From Duganella sp. BJB480 (lineage in GTDB: Bacteria > Pseudomonadota > Gammaproteobacteria > Burkholderiales > Burkholderiaceae_D), in contig QVIN01000004.1 of the NCBI GenBank assembly GCA_003416985.1, positions 558,001 through 622,000 on the forward strand: 64,000 nt of DNA, written 5' to 3'. The position numbers and the translations under genes were made by a program. The notes beneath the pieces were generated by a model that saw nothing but the letters and a program-made list of their open reading frames with translations, did no database searches and was not told where the DNA came from. Shown one piece after another: positions 39,895 through 49,130 of this stretch; positions within the stretch are counted from its first letter, which is position 1, and each line of letters begins with the position of its first letter.

Positions 39895-40714
39895 TCATAA
39901 TTTCAGTATCGAGTTCTTTCCGCCCAAGACGGCGGAGGGCGCGGAAAAGCTGCGCGTCACGCGCGCCAAGCTGTCCGAGCTCAAGCCCAAATATTTTTCC
40001 GTGACTTTCGGCGCCGGCGGCAGCACGCAGCGCGGCACGCTCGACACCGTGGTGGAAATCCTCGCCGCCGGTGAAGACGCCGCGCCGCACCTGTCCTGCG
40101 TGGGCGGCACGCGCGAATCGATCCGCGAGATCCTCGCGGAATTCAAGGCGCACAACATCAAGCGCATCGTGGCGCTGCGCGGCGACCTGCCGAGCGGCTA
40201 CGGCGCGGCCGGCGAGTTCCGCTATGCGAACGAGCTGGTGGAGTTCATCCGCCAGGAGACCGGCGAGTGGTTCCACATCGAAGTGGCGGCCTACCCGGAA
40301 GTGCACCCGCAGGCCAAGTCGCCGCAGGATGATTTGCTGGCGTTCGAGCGCAAGATCAAGGCCGGCGCCAACGCCGCCATCACCCAGTACTTCTACAACG
40401 CCGACGCCTACTTCCAGTTCGTCGAGCAGACCCGCAAGATCGGCATCGACGTGCCCATCGTGGCCGGCATCATGCCGATCACGAACTACACGCAGCTGAT
40501 GCGCTTCTCGGACATGTGCGGCGCCGAGATCCCGCGCTGGGTGCGATTGAAGCTGGCCAGCTTCGGCGACGACAGCGCCTCGATCAAGGCCTTCGGCCTG
40601 GACGTGGTGACCGCGCTGTGCGAACGCCTGCTGGCGGGCGGCGCGCCCGGCCTGCACTTCTACAGCATGAACCAGGCAGCGGCCACCACGGCGCTGTGGC
40701 AACGCCTGGTGTAA
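39887..40714 (+). CDS. metF: Methylenetetrahydrofolate reductase
   Basis: A 275-residue FAD enzyme reducing 5,10-methylene-THF to 5-methyl-THF for methionine synthesis. Motifs: FSIEFFPPKTAEG, SVTFGAGGS, RIVALRGDLP, and ANAAITQYFYNADAYF. Overlaps the preceding membrane gene by 8 bp, so translation is likely coupled. The stop abuts the convergent cyclo-ligase gene with no spacer. Confidence 0.97.
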   Translation: MANHNFSIEFFPPKTAEGAEKLRVTRAKLSELKPKYFSVTFGAGGSTQRGTLDTVVEILAAGEDAAPHLSCVGGTRESIREILAEFKAHNIKRIVALRGDLPSGYGAAGEFRYANELVEFIRQETGEWFHIEVAAYPEVHPQAKSPQDDLLAFERKIKAGANAAITQYFYNADAYFQFVEQTRKIGIDVPIVAGIMPITNYTQLMRFSDMCGAEIPRWVRLKLASFGDDSASIKAFGLDVVTALCERLLAGGAPGLHFYSMNQAAATTALWQRLV

Positions 40715-41305
40715 CTACTCGGTGATGATGCGGTCCAGCGGCACATCGTGGCCGTCGCCATCGAACCGCACCTGCAGGCACTGGTAAGCGATTCCCAGTG
40801 TCTGCGGACGCGGCGAGCGCGCCAGCGTGCGGTCGTAGAAACCGCCGCCGTATCCCAGACGGTAGCCCTGCGGATTGAACCCCAGGCACGGCACCAGCAG
40901 CGCCGGCGGATACGCCTCCTGCAGGCGTAGGTCGGCCGGCACCGCCACCCCCATCGCATCCTTGACCATCGCCTCGCCGATGCGCCATTCGGCGAATTCC
41001 AGCGCCGCGTGTTTTTCCACCACCACCGGCAGCAGCAGCCGCGCCCCCAGCCGCGCCAGTTCCGCATAGGCCGCATGCAGATCCGGCTCGTCGCGCAGCG
41101 GCCAGTACACGCCCAGCGCCGCCGGCCGCGCCGCCTTCCACCAATCGACCACCTGCGTGCCGATCGCGTGGTCCCACGCCGCGCGCGTGGCCGCGTCCAG
41201 CGCGCGCCGAGCGGTCAGCAATTGCTTGCGTAAATCGGCCTTTTGCGGGGCTACCGGGGCTGGTGGTTCAGTCGCGGCGCGTGGTATTCTAGGGTCGCTG
41301 GTCAT
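40715..41305 (-). CDS. 5-formyltetrahydrofolate cyclo-ligase
   Basis: A 196-residue ATP-dependent enzyme turning 5-formyl-THF into 5,10-methenyl-THF. The start KADLRKQLLTARRAL and the phosphate-binding GYRLGYGGGFYDRTLA loop are diagnostic. It ends exactly next to the convergent metF stop. It is divergent from the lytic transglycosylase gene, with a 35-bp gap. It completes the folate part of this methyl-cycle cluster. Confidence 0.94.
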   Translation of the reverse strand: MTSDPRIPRAATEPPAPVAPQKADLRKQLLTARRALDAATRAAWDHAIGTQVVDWWKAARPAALGVYWPLRDEPDLHAAYAELARLGARLLLPVVVEKHAALEFAEWRIGEAMVKDAMGVAVPADLRLQEAYPPALLVPCLGFNPQGYRLGYGGGFYDRTLARSPRPQTLGIAYQCLQVRFDGDGHDVPLDRIITE

Positions 41306-41340
41306 AGGTTCAGATTTTCAAGACTTTAGAGAGTTGCACA

Positions 41341-43320
41341 TTGATTTCCGCTTTAAAATGGATTGCTGGCGCCGCCGCCTTTGCTGCCGTGGCCACGACC
41401 TCCCTGGCCCGCGCCGACGACCTTGGCGATGACGGCCACCGGGCGGACGACTCCTTCCTGCTGCTGCGCGACGCCGTGCGCCAGGACGACGCATCCAAGG
41501 CCGATTTCTACGCCGCCCGCCTGGGCGATTACTCCATTCCATCCTACGTTGAATATTATCGGCTGAAACCGCGCCTGAAGGATGCCCCGTACGCCGAAAT
41601 CCGCGATTTCATGAAGCGCTACGAGGGCCAGGCCATCGTCGACCGCCTGCGCAACGACTGGCTGCTGGACCTGGGCCGCAAGCGCGACTGGGCCACCTTC
41701 GACGAGCAGCTGCCGCTGTTCGTGCTGAACGACGACACCCAGGTCAAATGCTACGCGCTGCAATCGCGCGCGCTCAAGGGCCAGAAGGTGGCCGGCGAGG
41801 CGCGCGAGCTGCTCACCGCGCCGAACGGCTACGGCGAACCATGCGCGGGCCTGATCGCCACGCTGTACCAGGCCGGCCAGTTCAACCTCGACGACCTGTA
41901 TGCGCAACTGCGCCTGTCCGGCGAATTCAACGCCACCGGCCAGGCGCGCCGCATCGTCGCGCTGCTGGACGGGAACGAGAAGAAGGCCGTGCAGGCGGTC
42001 GACCTGCCGGCCATCGCGCTGGCCAAGGGCGTGGGCAGCGGCCGCGGCGAACACGAAATCTACATCGTCGCCATCGGCCGCATGGCCAAGACCAGCGCCA
42101 AGCTGGCGGTGCTGGCGCTGAACAAGGCCGCGTCCAAACTGAGCCCGCAGGAGCAGCAGGAGGCGTGGGCCGCGGTGGCGCTGCAATCGTCGTACTCGCT
42201 GTCGCCGGAGACCACCGAGTACTGGCAGAAGTCGAACGGCGCCGCGCTGTCGATCGATCAGATTCAATGGAAGACCCGCATCGCGCTGCGCAACGGCGAC
42301 TGGAAGCAGGTGGAGAAGAACATCCGCGCCATGCCCGCGTCGCTGCGCGCCGATCCGGCCTGGGTCTACTGGCTGGGCCGCGCGTTGATGGTGCAAGCGG
42401 GTTCCATCCAGGCCACCGGCGAAGCGATGCAGCTGTTCCGCAGCATCTCGGACCAGTCCAACTTCTACGGCCTGCTGGCGCTGGAGGAAACCGGCAAGCT
42501 GATTACGATCCCGCTGCCAGGCCTGCCGATCACGCAGGCCGAAATCGCGCCCATCGCCGCCAATCCCAACTTCCAGCGGGCCCTGAAGTTCTTCGGCATG
42601 CGCCTGCGCTTCGAAGGCACGCGCGAATGGAACTGGGGCCTGCGCGGCCTGAGCGAACGCGAACACCTGGCCGCCGCCGAATTCGCGCGCCAGAACAATA
42701 TCCTCGACCGCATGGTCAACACCTCGGACCGCACCCGCATCCAGGTCGACTACACGCAGCGCTACCCGTCGCCGCACATCGACATCATGCACCCGACCAC
42801 GCAGACGCTGGGCCTGGACAAGGCCTGGGTCTACGGCCTGATACGGCAGGAATCGCGCTTCATCATGGACGCGCAATCCCACGTCGGCGCCTCGGGCCTG
42901 ATGCAGGTGATGCCGTCCACCGGCCGCTGGGTGGCCAAGAAGATCGGCCTGACCGACTTCGCCCAGGAGATGCTGAGCGACGTGCGTACCAACATCCTGC
43001 TGGGCGCGAACTACCTGAACATGGTGCTCGGGAACATGGACGGCTCGCAGGTGCTGGCCACCGCCGCCTACAACGCCGGGCCGGGCCGCCTGCGCTCGTG
43101 GCGCTCCACGCTGACCAAGCCGATGGACAGCGCGGTCTTCATCGAGTCGATCCCGTTCGTCGAAACCCGCACCTATGTCAAGAACGTGATGTCGAACACC
43201 ACCTATTACGCGGCGTTGTTCGAAGGCCGGCCGCAATCGTTGAAGGCGCGCCTGGGCACCGTCGCGCCGCGAGGCTACACCGAACAGGAACAGCAGGAGT
43301 CGAGCTTCGGCTCGCGTTGA
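41341..43320 (+). CDS. slt: Soluble lytic murein transglycosylase (Slt70-type)
   Basis: A 659-residue periplasmic enzyme with signal peptide (ending TSLARA), a long superhelical U-shaped region (about 30-460) and a C-terminal lysozyme-like domain. The catalytic glutamate is in GLIRQESRF, followed by SGLMQVMPST and ANYLNMVL, and TAAYNAGPGR. It cleaves glycan strands to 1,6-anhydro products. The start is a TTG at 41341, needed for a complete signal peptide. Confidence 0.94.
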   Translation: MISALKWIAGAAAFAAVATTSLARADDLGDDGHRADDSFLLLRDAVRQDDASKADFYAARLGDYSIPSYVEYYRLKPRLKDAPYAEIRDFMKRYEGQAIVDRLRNDWLLDLGRKRDWATFDEQLPLFVLNDDTQVKCYALQSRALKGQKVAGEARELLTAPNGYGEPCAGLIATLYQAGQFNLDDLYAQLRLSGEFNATGQARRIVALLDGNEKKAVQAVDLPAIALAKGVGSGRGEHEIYIVAIGRMAKTSAKLAVLALNKAASKLSPQEQQEAWAAVALQSSYSLSPETTEYWQKSNGAALSIDQIQWKTRIALRNGDWKQVEKNIRAMPASLRADPAWVYWLGRALMVQAGSIQATGEAMQLFRSISDQSNFYGLLALEETGKLITIPLPGLPITQAEIAPIAANPNFQRALKFFGMRLRFEGTREWNWGLRGLSEREHLAAAEFARQNNILDRMVNTSDRTRIQVDYTQRYPSPHIDIMHPTTQTLGLDKAWVYGLIRQESRFIMDAQSHVGASGLMQVMPSTGRWVAKKIGLTDFAQEMLSDVRTNILLGANYLNMVLGNMDGSQVLATAAYNAGPGRLRSWRSTLTKPMDSAVFIESIPFVETRTYVKNVMSNTTYYAALFEGRPQSLKARLGTVAPRGYTEQEQQESSFGSR

Positions 43321-43345
43321 CCCATACAACCACCTTGGACGCACC

Positions 43346-44062
43346 ATGCAGAGCACACAACTAGATCCCAGCCTGTCGCAAACCCTGGCCGCCGCGCGCG
43401 AGCCGGGCCTGACGCTCGTCATCGGCAACAAGAACTACTCGTCGTGGTCGATGCGGCCGTGGGTGGCGATGACCGCCTTCGGCATCCCGTTCCAGGAAGT
43501 GCGCGTGCTGCTCGACCAGGACGACACCGCCAACCGCATCTGCGGCTACTCGGCCAGCGGCCGCGTGCCGGTGCTGCTGGCCGGCGAGATGACGATCTGG
43601 GACAGCCTCGCGATCTGCGAATACCTCGCCGAACAGTTCCAGGAGCTGCACCTGTGGCCGCAGGACGTGGCCGCGCGCGCGATGGCGCGTTCGGTCTGCG
43701 CCGAGATGCACGCCGGCTTTTCCGACCTGCGCAACTCGATGTCGATGAACATCCGCGCCAGCTATCCGGGCAAGGGCCGCACCAACGGCACCCAGGCCGA
43801 CATCGGCCGCATCAGCGAGATCTGGGAGGAATGCCTGTCGCGCTTCGGCCACCACCAGTTCCTGTTCGGCGACTTCTCCATCGCCGACGCCTACTACGCG
43901 CCGGTGGTGCTGCGCTTCCGCACCTACGGCGTGTCGCTGGCGCCGGCGCTGGACGCCTACTGCCAGCGCGTGCTGGCCCATCCCGCCGTGGCCCGCTGGG
44001 TCGAGGAGGCGATGGCCGAAACCGAAATGGCGCCTAAGCACGACGCCGAAATGCCGGACTGA
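43346..44062 (+). CDS. Glutathione S-transferase family protein
   Basis: A 238-residue protein with an N-terminal thioredoxin fold (about 22-100): NKNYSSWSMRPWVAM at the catalytic turn, the cis-proline in GRVPVLL, and WDSLAICEYLAE for glutathione binding. A helical C-terminal domain ends in PAVARWVEEA. The serine-rich active turn suggests conjugation or thiol activity; the substrate is not predictable. It is 25 bp after slt and 2 bp before cca. Confidence 0.9.
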   Translation: MQSTQLDPSLSQTLAAAREPGLTLVIGNKNYSSWSMRPWVAMTAFGIPFQEVRVLLDQDDTANRICGYSASGRVPVLLAGEMTIWDSLAICEYLAEQFQELHLWPQDVAARAMARSVCAEMHAGFSDLRNSMSMNIRASYPGKGRTNGTQADIGRISEIWEECLSRFGHHQFLFGDFSIADAYYAPVVLRFRTYGVSLAPALDAYCQRVLAHPAVARWVEEAMAETEMAPKHDAEMPD

Positions 44063-44064
44063 CG

Positions 44065-45336
44065 ATGATGCGGATTTATGTCGTCGGTGGCGCGGTGCGC
44101 GATGAACTGCTTGGCCTGCCCGTCAAGGACCACGACCACGTCGTCGTCGGCGCCACGCCGGACGACATGCTGGCCAAGGGTTTCCGCCCGGTCGGCAAGG
44201 ACTTCCCGGTGTTCCTGCATCCGAAGACGCAGGAGGAATACGCGCTGGCCCGCACCGAGCGCAAGACCGCGCCCGGCTACAAGGGCTTCGTGTTCCACAC
44301 CTCGCCCGACGTCACGCTGGAAGACGACCTGGTACGCCGCGACCTGACCATCAACGCCATCGCCCGCGCGGATGACGGCACGCTCACCGACCCTTATGGC
44401 GGCAGGCGCGATCTGGAGCAGCGCATTTTCCGCCACGTCTCCGACGCATTCGCCGAAGATCCGGTGCGGATCCTGCGCGTGGCCCGCTTCGCCGCCCGCT
44501 TCAGCGATTTCCGCGTGGCGCCCGAAACCAATGCGCTGATGCGGCAGATGGTGGAGCAGGGCGAAGTCGACGCGCTGGTGCCGGAACGCGTGTGGCAGGA
44601 ACTCTCGCGCGGCCTGATGGAAGCCAAGCCCTCGCGCATGCTGGAAGTGCTGCGCGACTGCGGCGCGCTGGCGCGCATCCTGCCGGAGCTGGACGTGTTG
44701 TGGGGCGTGCCGCAGCCGGAAAAATGGCATCCCGAAATCGACACCGGCACCCACATGCTGCAGGTGATCGACTGCGCGGCGGAAGCTGGCCACGAACTGG
44801 CCACGCGCTTCGCCTGCCTGATGCACGACCTGGGCAAGGGCGCCACGCCGCCGGAAAACTGGCCCGCGCACCACGGTCACGAAGGGCTGGGCGTCAAGCT
44901 GGTGGAGCAGGTCTGCAAGCGCCTCAAGGTGCCGACCGAATGCCGCGACCTGGCCGTGATGACCGCGCGCGAACACGGCAACGTCGGCCGCGCCCTGCAA
45001 CTGCGGTCCAATACCATCGTCACGCTGCTGGAGCGTTGCGACGCCTTCCGCAAGCCGGCGCGCTTCTCGCAGATGCTGCTGGCGACCGAATGCGACTCGC
45101 GCGGCCGCATCGGCCCGAACGCCAGCTTCCGCGACGCGCCGTTCCCGCAACTGGCGCACCTGGAGACGGCGCTGGCGGCCGCGCGCGGCGTCAACGCCGG
45201 CGAGATCGCCCTGGCCAGCACCGCCAACCCGCAGCGCATCCCGGAGTTGGTGCACCGCGCGCGGGTGACGGCGGTGAAGGTGGCGCTGCGCGCAGGCGAT
45301 GACGACGACGATGACGGGGCCGCGGCGGAAATATGA
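44065..45336 (+). CDS. cca: tRNA nucleotidyltransferase (CCA-adding), multifunctional
   Basis: A 423-residue enzyme adding CCA to tRNA 3' ends. Visible are the nucleotidyl-transferase motif VGGAVRDELLGLPVKDHD, DLVRRDLTINAIA, EDPVRILRVARFAARF and an HD domain (MHDLGKGATP, HHGHEG) giving phosphatase/phosphodiesterase activities. ATG 44065 and ATG 44068 are adjacent; either start is possible. It overlaps the next gene by 4 bp. Confidence 0.96.
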   Translation: MMRIYVVGGAVRDELLGLPVKDHDHVVVGATPDDMLAKGFRPVGKDFPVFLHPKTQEEYALARTERKTAPGYKGFVFHTSPDVTLEDDLVRRDLTINAIARADDGTLTDPYGGRRDLEQRIFRHVSDAFAEDPVRILRVARFAARFSDFRVAPETNALMRQMVEQGEVDALVPERVWQELSRGLMEAKPSRMLEVLRDCGALARILPELDVLWGVPQPEKWHPEIDTGTHMLQVIDCAAEAGHELATRFACLMHDLGKGATPPENWPAHHGHEGLGVKLVEQVCKRLKVPTECRDLAVMTAREHGNVGRALQLRSNTIVTLLERCDAFRKPARFSQMLLATECDSRGRIGPNASFRDAPFPQLAHLETALAAARGVNAGEIALASTANPQRIPELVHRARVTAVKVALRAGDDDDDDGAAAEI

Positions 45337-46010
45337 GCTCGATCGACCTTTTCCAGAACCCGTTGCGCCGTTGGGGCAAGCACAAGGACGGCAAGCGCCG
45401 TCCGACGGTTCTGGTGAAGGAGCTGCGCGAGCGTGACCGGCGGCGCATGGTCAAGCACTTCCTCGACCTGGAAGACAGCGACCGCCTGCTGCGCTTCGGC
45501 ACCGTGCTGCCGGACGAGCAGGTGGCCAACTACGTCAACCGCATCGACTTTTCGCGCGACATGGTGTTCGGCGTGTACAACCGCGTGTTCAAGCTGGTGG
45601 CGGTCGGCCACCTGGCCTTCGCGCCGCGCGACGAATCGAAGAGTGCCGTCACCGAGAAGGAGCGGGTGGCGGAGTTCGGCGTGTCGGTCAGCCGCTCGGC
45701 GCGTGGCCTGGGTATCGGCTCCAAGCTGTTCGAGCGCGCCGCCATCCACTGCCGCAACGACGACGTCGATACCTTGTATATGCACTGCCTGTCGTCCAAC
45801 AAGACGATGATGCACATCGCGAAAAAAGCCGGCATGGAAATCCATCGCGACTACGGCGAGGCGGACGCCTATCTGAAACTGCCCCCGGCCAATCCGGCCA
45901 GCGTGCTGCAGGAAGCGCTGGACGAGCAATTCGCCACGCTGGACTACACCCTCAAAGCCAACAAGCGCATCGCCGTGAAATGGCTCGACCGCCTGCGCGG
46001 CCGAAAATAA
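45333..46010 (+). CDS. GNAT-family N-acetyltransferase
   Basis: A 225-residue protein with a GNAT acetyl-CoA motif SVSRSARGLGIGSKLFERA (about residues 117-135) and NKTMMHIAKKAGM, preceded by FGTVLPDEQVANYVNRI. The substrate is unknown. The ATG lies within the cca stop, so the two are coupled. No membrane helix. Confidence 0.85.
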   Translation: MSSIDLFQNPLRRWGKHKDGKRRPTVLVKELRERDRRRMVKHFLDLEDSDRLLRFGTVLPDEQVANYVNRIDFSRDMVFGVYNRVFKLVAVGHLAFAPRDESKSAVTEKERVAEFGVSVSRSARGLGIGSKLFERAAIHCRNDDVDTLYMHCLSSNKTMMHIAKKAGMEIHRDYGEADAYLKLPPANPASVLQEALDEQFATLDYTLKANKRIAVKWLDRLRGRK

Positions 46011-46096
46011 ATCTCCCTTCGTTAGAACCTTTGCTGCGCGGCCGGGTATGAACGGTCGGACAAGATACGCAACCGGCAGCAAAACCACTATATCCC

Positions 46097-46474
46097 GTGT
46101 CGTCGATTACCCATTTTTGCAGCTCGCAGTTGCAGGCGCCGGACCTTGCCGTCTGCCTTCGCCTGCTGCTGCTCTCGCCTGCGCTGGAGGAATGTGTGGT
46201 CAGGGCAGGGCTGCAGGAGTGGATGACGCGCCAGCTGGCGGCCAGTAACGGCGGCTTGCCTTTGACGCGGGGCGGACCTGTGCTGGTGTCGACGGCGGTT
46301 TTCGGCTTGCTGCATATAGGCTCCGGCTGGCAGCACGCGCTGGCGGTGCTGGCGCCGGGACTGGCGCTGGCGCTGCTTTACCAGCGCACCCGAAGCTGGA
46401 CCTGGTGCGCCCTGGCGCACAGCGGCATGAATGCCTTTGCGATCTCTGTCTGCGAATTACAGATCAATTTCTAG
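46097..46474 (+). CDS. mrtJ: JDVT-CTERM system glutamic-type intramembrane protease MrtJ
   Basis: A 125-residue integral membrane protein of the CPBP/Abi glutamic protease type, compact for the family. Motif 1 is EECVVRAGLQEW with the paired glutamates; motif 2 is FGLLHIGSGW; motif 3 is LAHSGMNAFAI. Three to four hydrophobic helices. The next gene encodes a protein with a matching C-terminal sorting tail, which fits a dedicated protease-substrate pair. The start is a GTG at 46097 with weak ribosome site; an in-frame stop at 46049 limits any extension. Confidence 0.85.
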   Translation: MSSITHFCSSQLQAPDLAVCLRLLLLSPALEECVVRAGLQEWMTRQLAASNGGLPLTRGGPVLVSTAVFGLLHIGSGWQHALAVLAPGLALALLYQRTRSWTWCALAHSGMNAFAISVCELQINF

Positions 46475-46495
46475 ATCAAACTTCAGGAGAATGTG

Positions 46496-48634
46496 ATGAC
46501 AGGCTTGTTAGCAAAGGTGTTCCGGCTTCGGTGGACTGCGGTCCTGCTGGTCGGTGTGATGGGGCAGGGCGCCAACGCGGCCGATGCGCTGAACGGCAAG
46601 AGCCTGTATTTGAACGGGCCGGTGTCCGGCGGCGCCACGTGCGCCTCGTGCCACACCGCCTCGCCGGCGAACAACGTCAGCGGCATCCTGGCGGCGGCCA
46701 ACCAGCCGTCGGTGATCCAGAACGCCATCGCCACCAACAAGGGCGGCATGGGTAGCCTGTTCAACGGCAAATTCAGCGCGGCGGAGCTGGCCGACCTGGC
46801 TGCCTTCATCGGCAACCCGAACGTGGTGGCCGCGCCGGCAGCCTCGCTGGCGCCGGCCAGCCTGACCTTCAGCGGCACCAGTATCGGCCAGACGGCCGGT
46901 CCGCTGTCCGCCACCTTGAGCAATACCGGCAACGCCGCGCTCAACATCGGCACCATTTCTCTCAGCGGCGCGGCTGCGGGTGATTTCAGCGTCGCCGGCG
47001 GCAGCTGCGCCAACGGCGGCGCGGTCGCGGCGGGCGCCAGCTGCACCGTGCAGGCCAGCTTCAAGCCGACGGCGGCGGGTGCGCGCGCTGCTTCGCTCAC
47101 CATCACCCACAACGCGACAGGCGGCAGCAGCGTCGTCGCGCTGAGCGGCACCGGCAACGCCACGCCGCAGGCCACCATCGCCTTGTCGGCGGCCAGCGTC
47201 AATTTCGGCACGCTGCTGACGGGATCTCCGTCCGCCGTGTCGACCATCACCGTCAGTAACAGCGGGCAGGCCGCGCTGACCTTCAGCTCCATCGCGCTGG
47301 GCGGCGCCAACGCCGGCATCTTCACGTTGGGCGGCACCTGTGCCGTCGCCACGCCGGTGCCCGCGGCAGGCAGCTGCACGGTGACGCTGCAAGCGTCGCC
47401 GGTGGCTGCGGGCGCGTTCTCCGCCAGCCTGGCGCTGGCGTCCAATGCCTCCAACGGCAACGCCACGGTCGGCCTGTCCGGTACGGCCGCCACGCCGGCG
47501 CCGGCCTTGACGGCGACGCCGTCGGCCATCGCCTTCGGCACGCAGACCATCGGCGCGGCGGCAGTGGCGCAGACGGTCACGCTGGCCAACACCGGCAATG
47601 TGGTCATCACCTTCAACAAGATCGGCTTGAGCGCCGGCGGTGCGGCCAGCTTCACCCTGGGCGCCAGCGATTGCGGTGCCACCCTGGCGGTGGGGGCCAG
47701 CTGCTCGGTGCCGGTGCGCTTCGCGCCGGCGGCGGAAAGCGCTGTCTCGGCCACGCTGGCGGTGACCTCGAACGCGACTGCGCTGCAAGTCGGCATCACC
47801 GGCACCGGCACCAAGCAGGCTACCGCGACGCCGGTGCTGTCCGAAGCCGGTCCTATCGTCTTCGCCGACACGCAAGTCGGCAGCAGCGCCACGGCTCACA
47901 CGACCACGCTGTCCAACAGCGGCAACGCTTCGTTGTCGATCGCCACGCTGACGCTGGGCGGAAATCATCCCGGTGACTTCGTCCTCGGCGGGACCTGCGT
48001 TGCCGGCGCCGCCGTCGCTCCGGGTTCCAGCTGCACGCTGACCACCGCGTTCAAACCAGTCGCCGCCGGCGCCCGCAGCGCCGACCTGCTGCTGGTGACC
48101 GACGGTGGCGCCCAGTTCCACCTGGCCCTGAACGGTAATGGCGTGGCGGTTGTCATCACCACGCCGTCGCTGACGATAGCGCCGCAGAGCTTTGACTATG
48201 GCTCGGTCGTCATCGGCAGTGCGGCGCCAACTCGCCGCTTCACGCTGACCAACAGCGGCGCGGCAGCCGTCACGCTTGCCAGCGCCACCTTTACCGGTCC
48301 GTTCGCCGCCGTGGCGGACAACACCGGTTGCGCCGCCTTCCCGGTCACGCTGGCGCCAGGCGCCTCGTGCGACCTGGTGGTGAGCTACACGCCGGCCAAC
48401 GGCGCCAGCAGCGGCAGCGTGGCCCTGCAGTCTACCGTGGCAGGCAGCGGCTGGACCATCGCGCTGAGCGGCCAGGGCACGGCTGCGGCCAGCAACGCCG
48501 CACCGGTCAACAAGGGCGGTGGCGGTTGCTCGGCCTCGGACGATGTCAACGATCCGATGATGGTGTTCCTGATTATCTCGGCGGCGATCGCCATCGGCTG
48601 GCGCCGTCGTCAAACCAAACGCATTGGAGGCTGA
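46496..48634 (+). CDS. Cytochrome c / beta-repeat surface protein with JDVT-CTERM tail
   Basis: A 712-residue exported protein. After a signal peptide (about 1-28, ending GANA) comes a small cytochrome c domain with heme motif CASCH near residue 50. Then five repeats of about 105 residues resemble choice-of-anchor D immunoglobulin-like domains, each with a pattern ending in SGTG, SGTA, TGTG, NGNG or SGQG. The C-terminus is GGGGC, an acidic stretch, one hydrophobic helix and RRRQTKR: a CTERM-type sorting signal, probably cut by the preceding MrtJ protease. The GGGGC cysteine could be the new C-terminal anchor or lipidation point. ATG 46496 is chosen over GTG 46493 from ribosome site spacing (CAGGAGA). 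Confidence 0.87.
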   Translation: MTGLLAKVFRLRWTAVLLVGVMGQGANAADALNGKSLYLNGPVSGGATCASCHTASPANNVSGILAAANQPSVIQNAIATNKGGMGSLFNGKFSAAELADLAAFIGNPNVVAAPAASLAPASLTFSGTSIGQTAGPLSATLSNTGNAALNIGTISLSGAAAGDFSVAGGSCANGGAVAAGASCTVQASFKPTAAGARAASLTITHNATGGSSVVALSGTGNATPQATIALSAASVNFGTLLTGSPSAVSTITVSNSGQAALTFSSIALGGANAGIFTLGGTCAVATPVPAAGSCTVTLQASPVAAGAFSASLALASNASNGNATVGLSGTAATPAPALTATPSAIAFGTQTIGAAAVAQTVTLANTGNVVITFNKIGLSAGGAASFTLGASDCGATLAVGASCSVPVRFAPAAESAVSATLAVTSNATALQVGITGTGTKQATATPVLSEAGPIVFADTQVGSSATAHTTTLSNSGNASLSIATLTLGGNHPGDFVLGGTCVAGAAVAPGSSCTLTTAFKPVAAGARSADLLLVTDGGAQFHLALNGNGVAVVITTPSLTIAPQSFDYGSVVIGSAAPTRRFTLTNSGAAAVTLASATFTGPFAAVADNTGCAAFPVTLAPGASCDLVVSYTPANGASSGSVALQSTVAGSGWTIALSGQGTAAASNAAPVNKGGGGCSASDDVNDPMMVFLIISAAIAIGWRRRQTKRIGG
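46834..48483 (+). repeat. Five tandem protein repeats within the JDVT-CTERM gene
   Basis: Imperfect repeats of about 310-330 bp, each encoding one Ig-like domain with conserved NTGN/NSGN and SCTV/SCSV/SCTL positions. Similarity is clear in protein and weaker in DNA, so recent unequal crossing-over is not evident. Confidence 0.7.
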
Positions 48635-48635
48635 C

Positions 48636-49130
48636 ATGAAACCGATATCGATCGCAATGCTGATGGCCGTGGCGCTGGGCGCCGCCCCGGCCTGGGCGCT
48701 GGAGAAGGGCGCCGCAGCGCCGCAGTTCGACCTGCAAGGCTTGGAGGGCGCGGTGAAGCTGGCCAAGCTGCAGGGCAAGGTGGTGTATGTGGACTTCTGG
48801 GCCTCGTGGTGCGGTCCGTGCCGCCAGTCCTTCCCGTGGATGAACGAGATGCAGGCCAAGTATGGCGCGAAGGGCCTGCAGATCGTCGGCGTCAACGTCG
48901 ACGCCAACAGCGCCGATGCGCGCCAGTTCCTGACGACGACCCCGGCGCGCTTCGCCATCGGCTTCGACCCGCAAGGCGCCACGCCGCGCAGCTACGGCAT
49001 CAAGGGCATGCCGAGCAGCGTGTTGATCGGCCCGGACGGCAAGGTGCTGCTGGAGCATTCCGGCTTCCGCGAAGCCGACCGCGCCGAATTGGAAAGCAAG
49101 ATCCAGAACGCATTGGGAGCCGTCAAATGA
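48636..49130 (+). CDS. TlpA-like periplasmic thioredoxin
   Basis: A 164-residue protein with signal peptide (ending PAWA) and a thioredoxin/redoxin domain with active site WASWCGPCR and cis-Pro in GIKGMPSSVLIGPDG. TlpA-type proteins reduce cysteine pairs in the periplasm, for example in cytochrome c maturation. Preceded by ribosome site TTGGAGG. It overlaps the next gene by 4 bp and lies 1 bp after the cytochrome/repeat gene, strong evidence for joint function. Confidence 0.93.
   Translation: MKPISIAMLMAVALGAAPAWALEKGAAAPQFDLQGLEGAVKLAKLQGKVVYVDFWASWCGPCRQSFPWMNEMQAKYGAKGLQIVGVNVDANSADARQFLTTTPARFAIGFDPQGATPRSYGIKGMPSSVLIGPDGKVLLEHSGFREADRAELESKIQNALGAVK

Noticed and set aside
46834..48483. 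Regular DNA repetition suggesting a CRISPR or satellite array
   Set aside because: The period is over 300 bp, copies are diverged, and the repetition is explained by five protein domains.
46508..48982. An 824-codon minus-strand open frame under the repeat protein
   Set aside because: The plus strand encodes a signal peptide, heme motif, Ig-like repeats and a sorting tail; the opposite frame has none of these.
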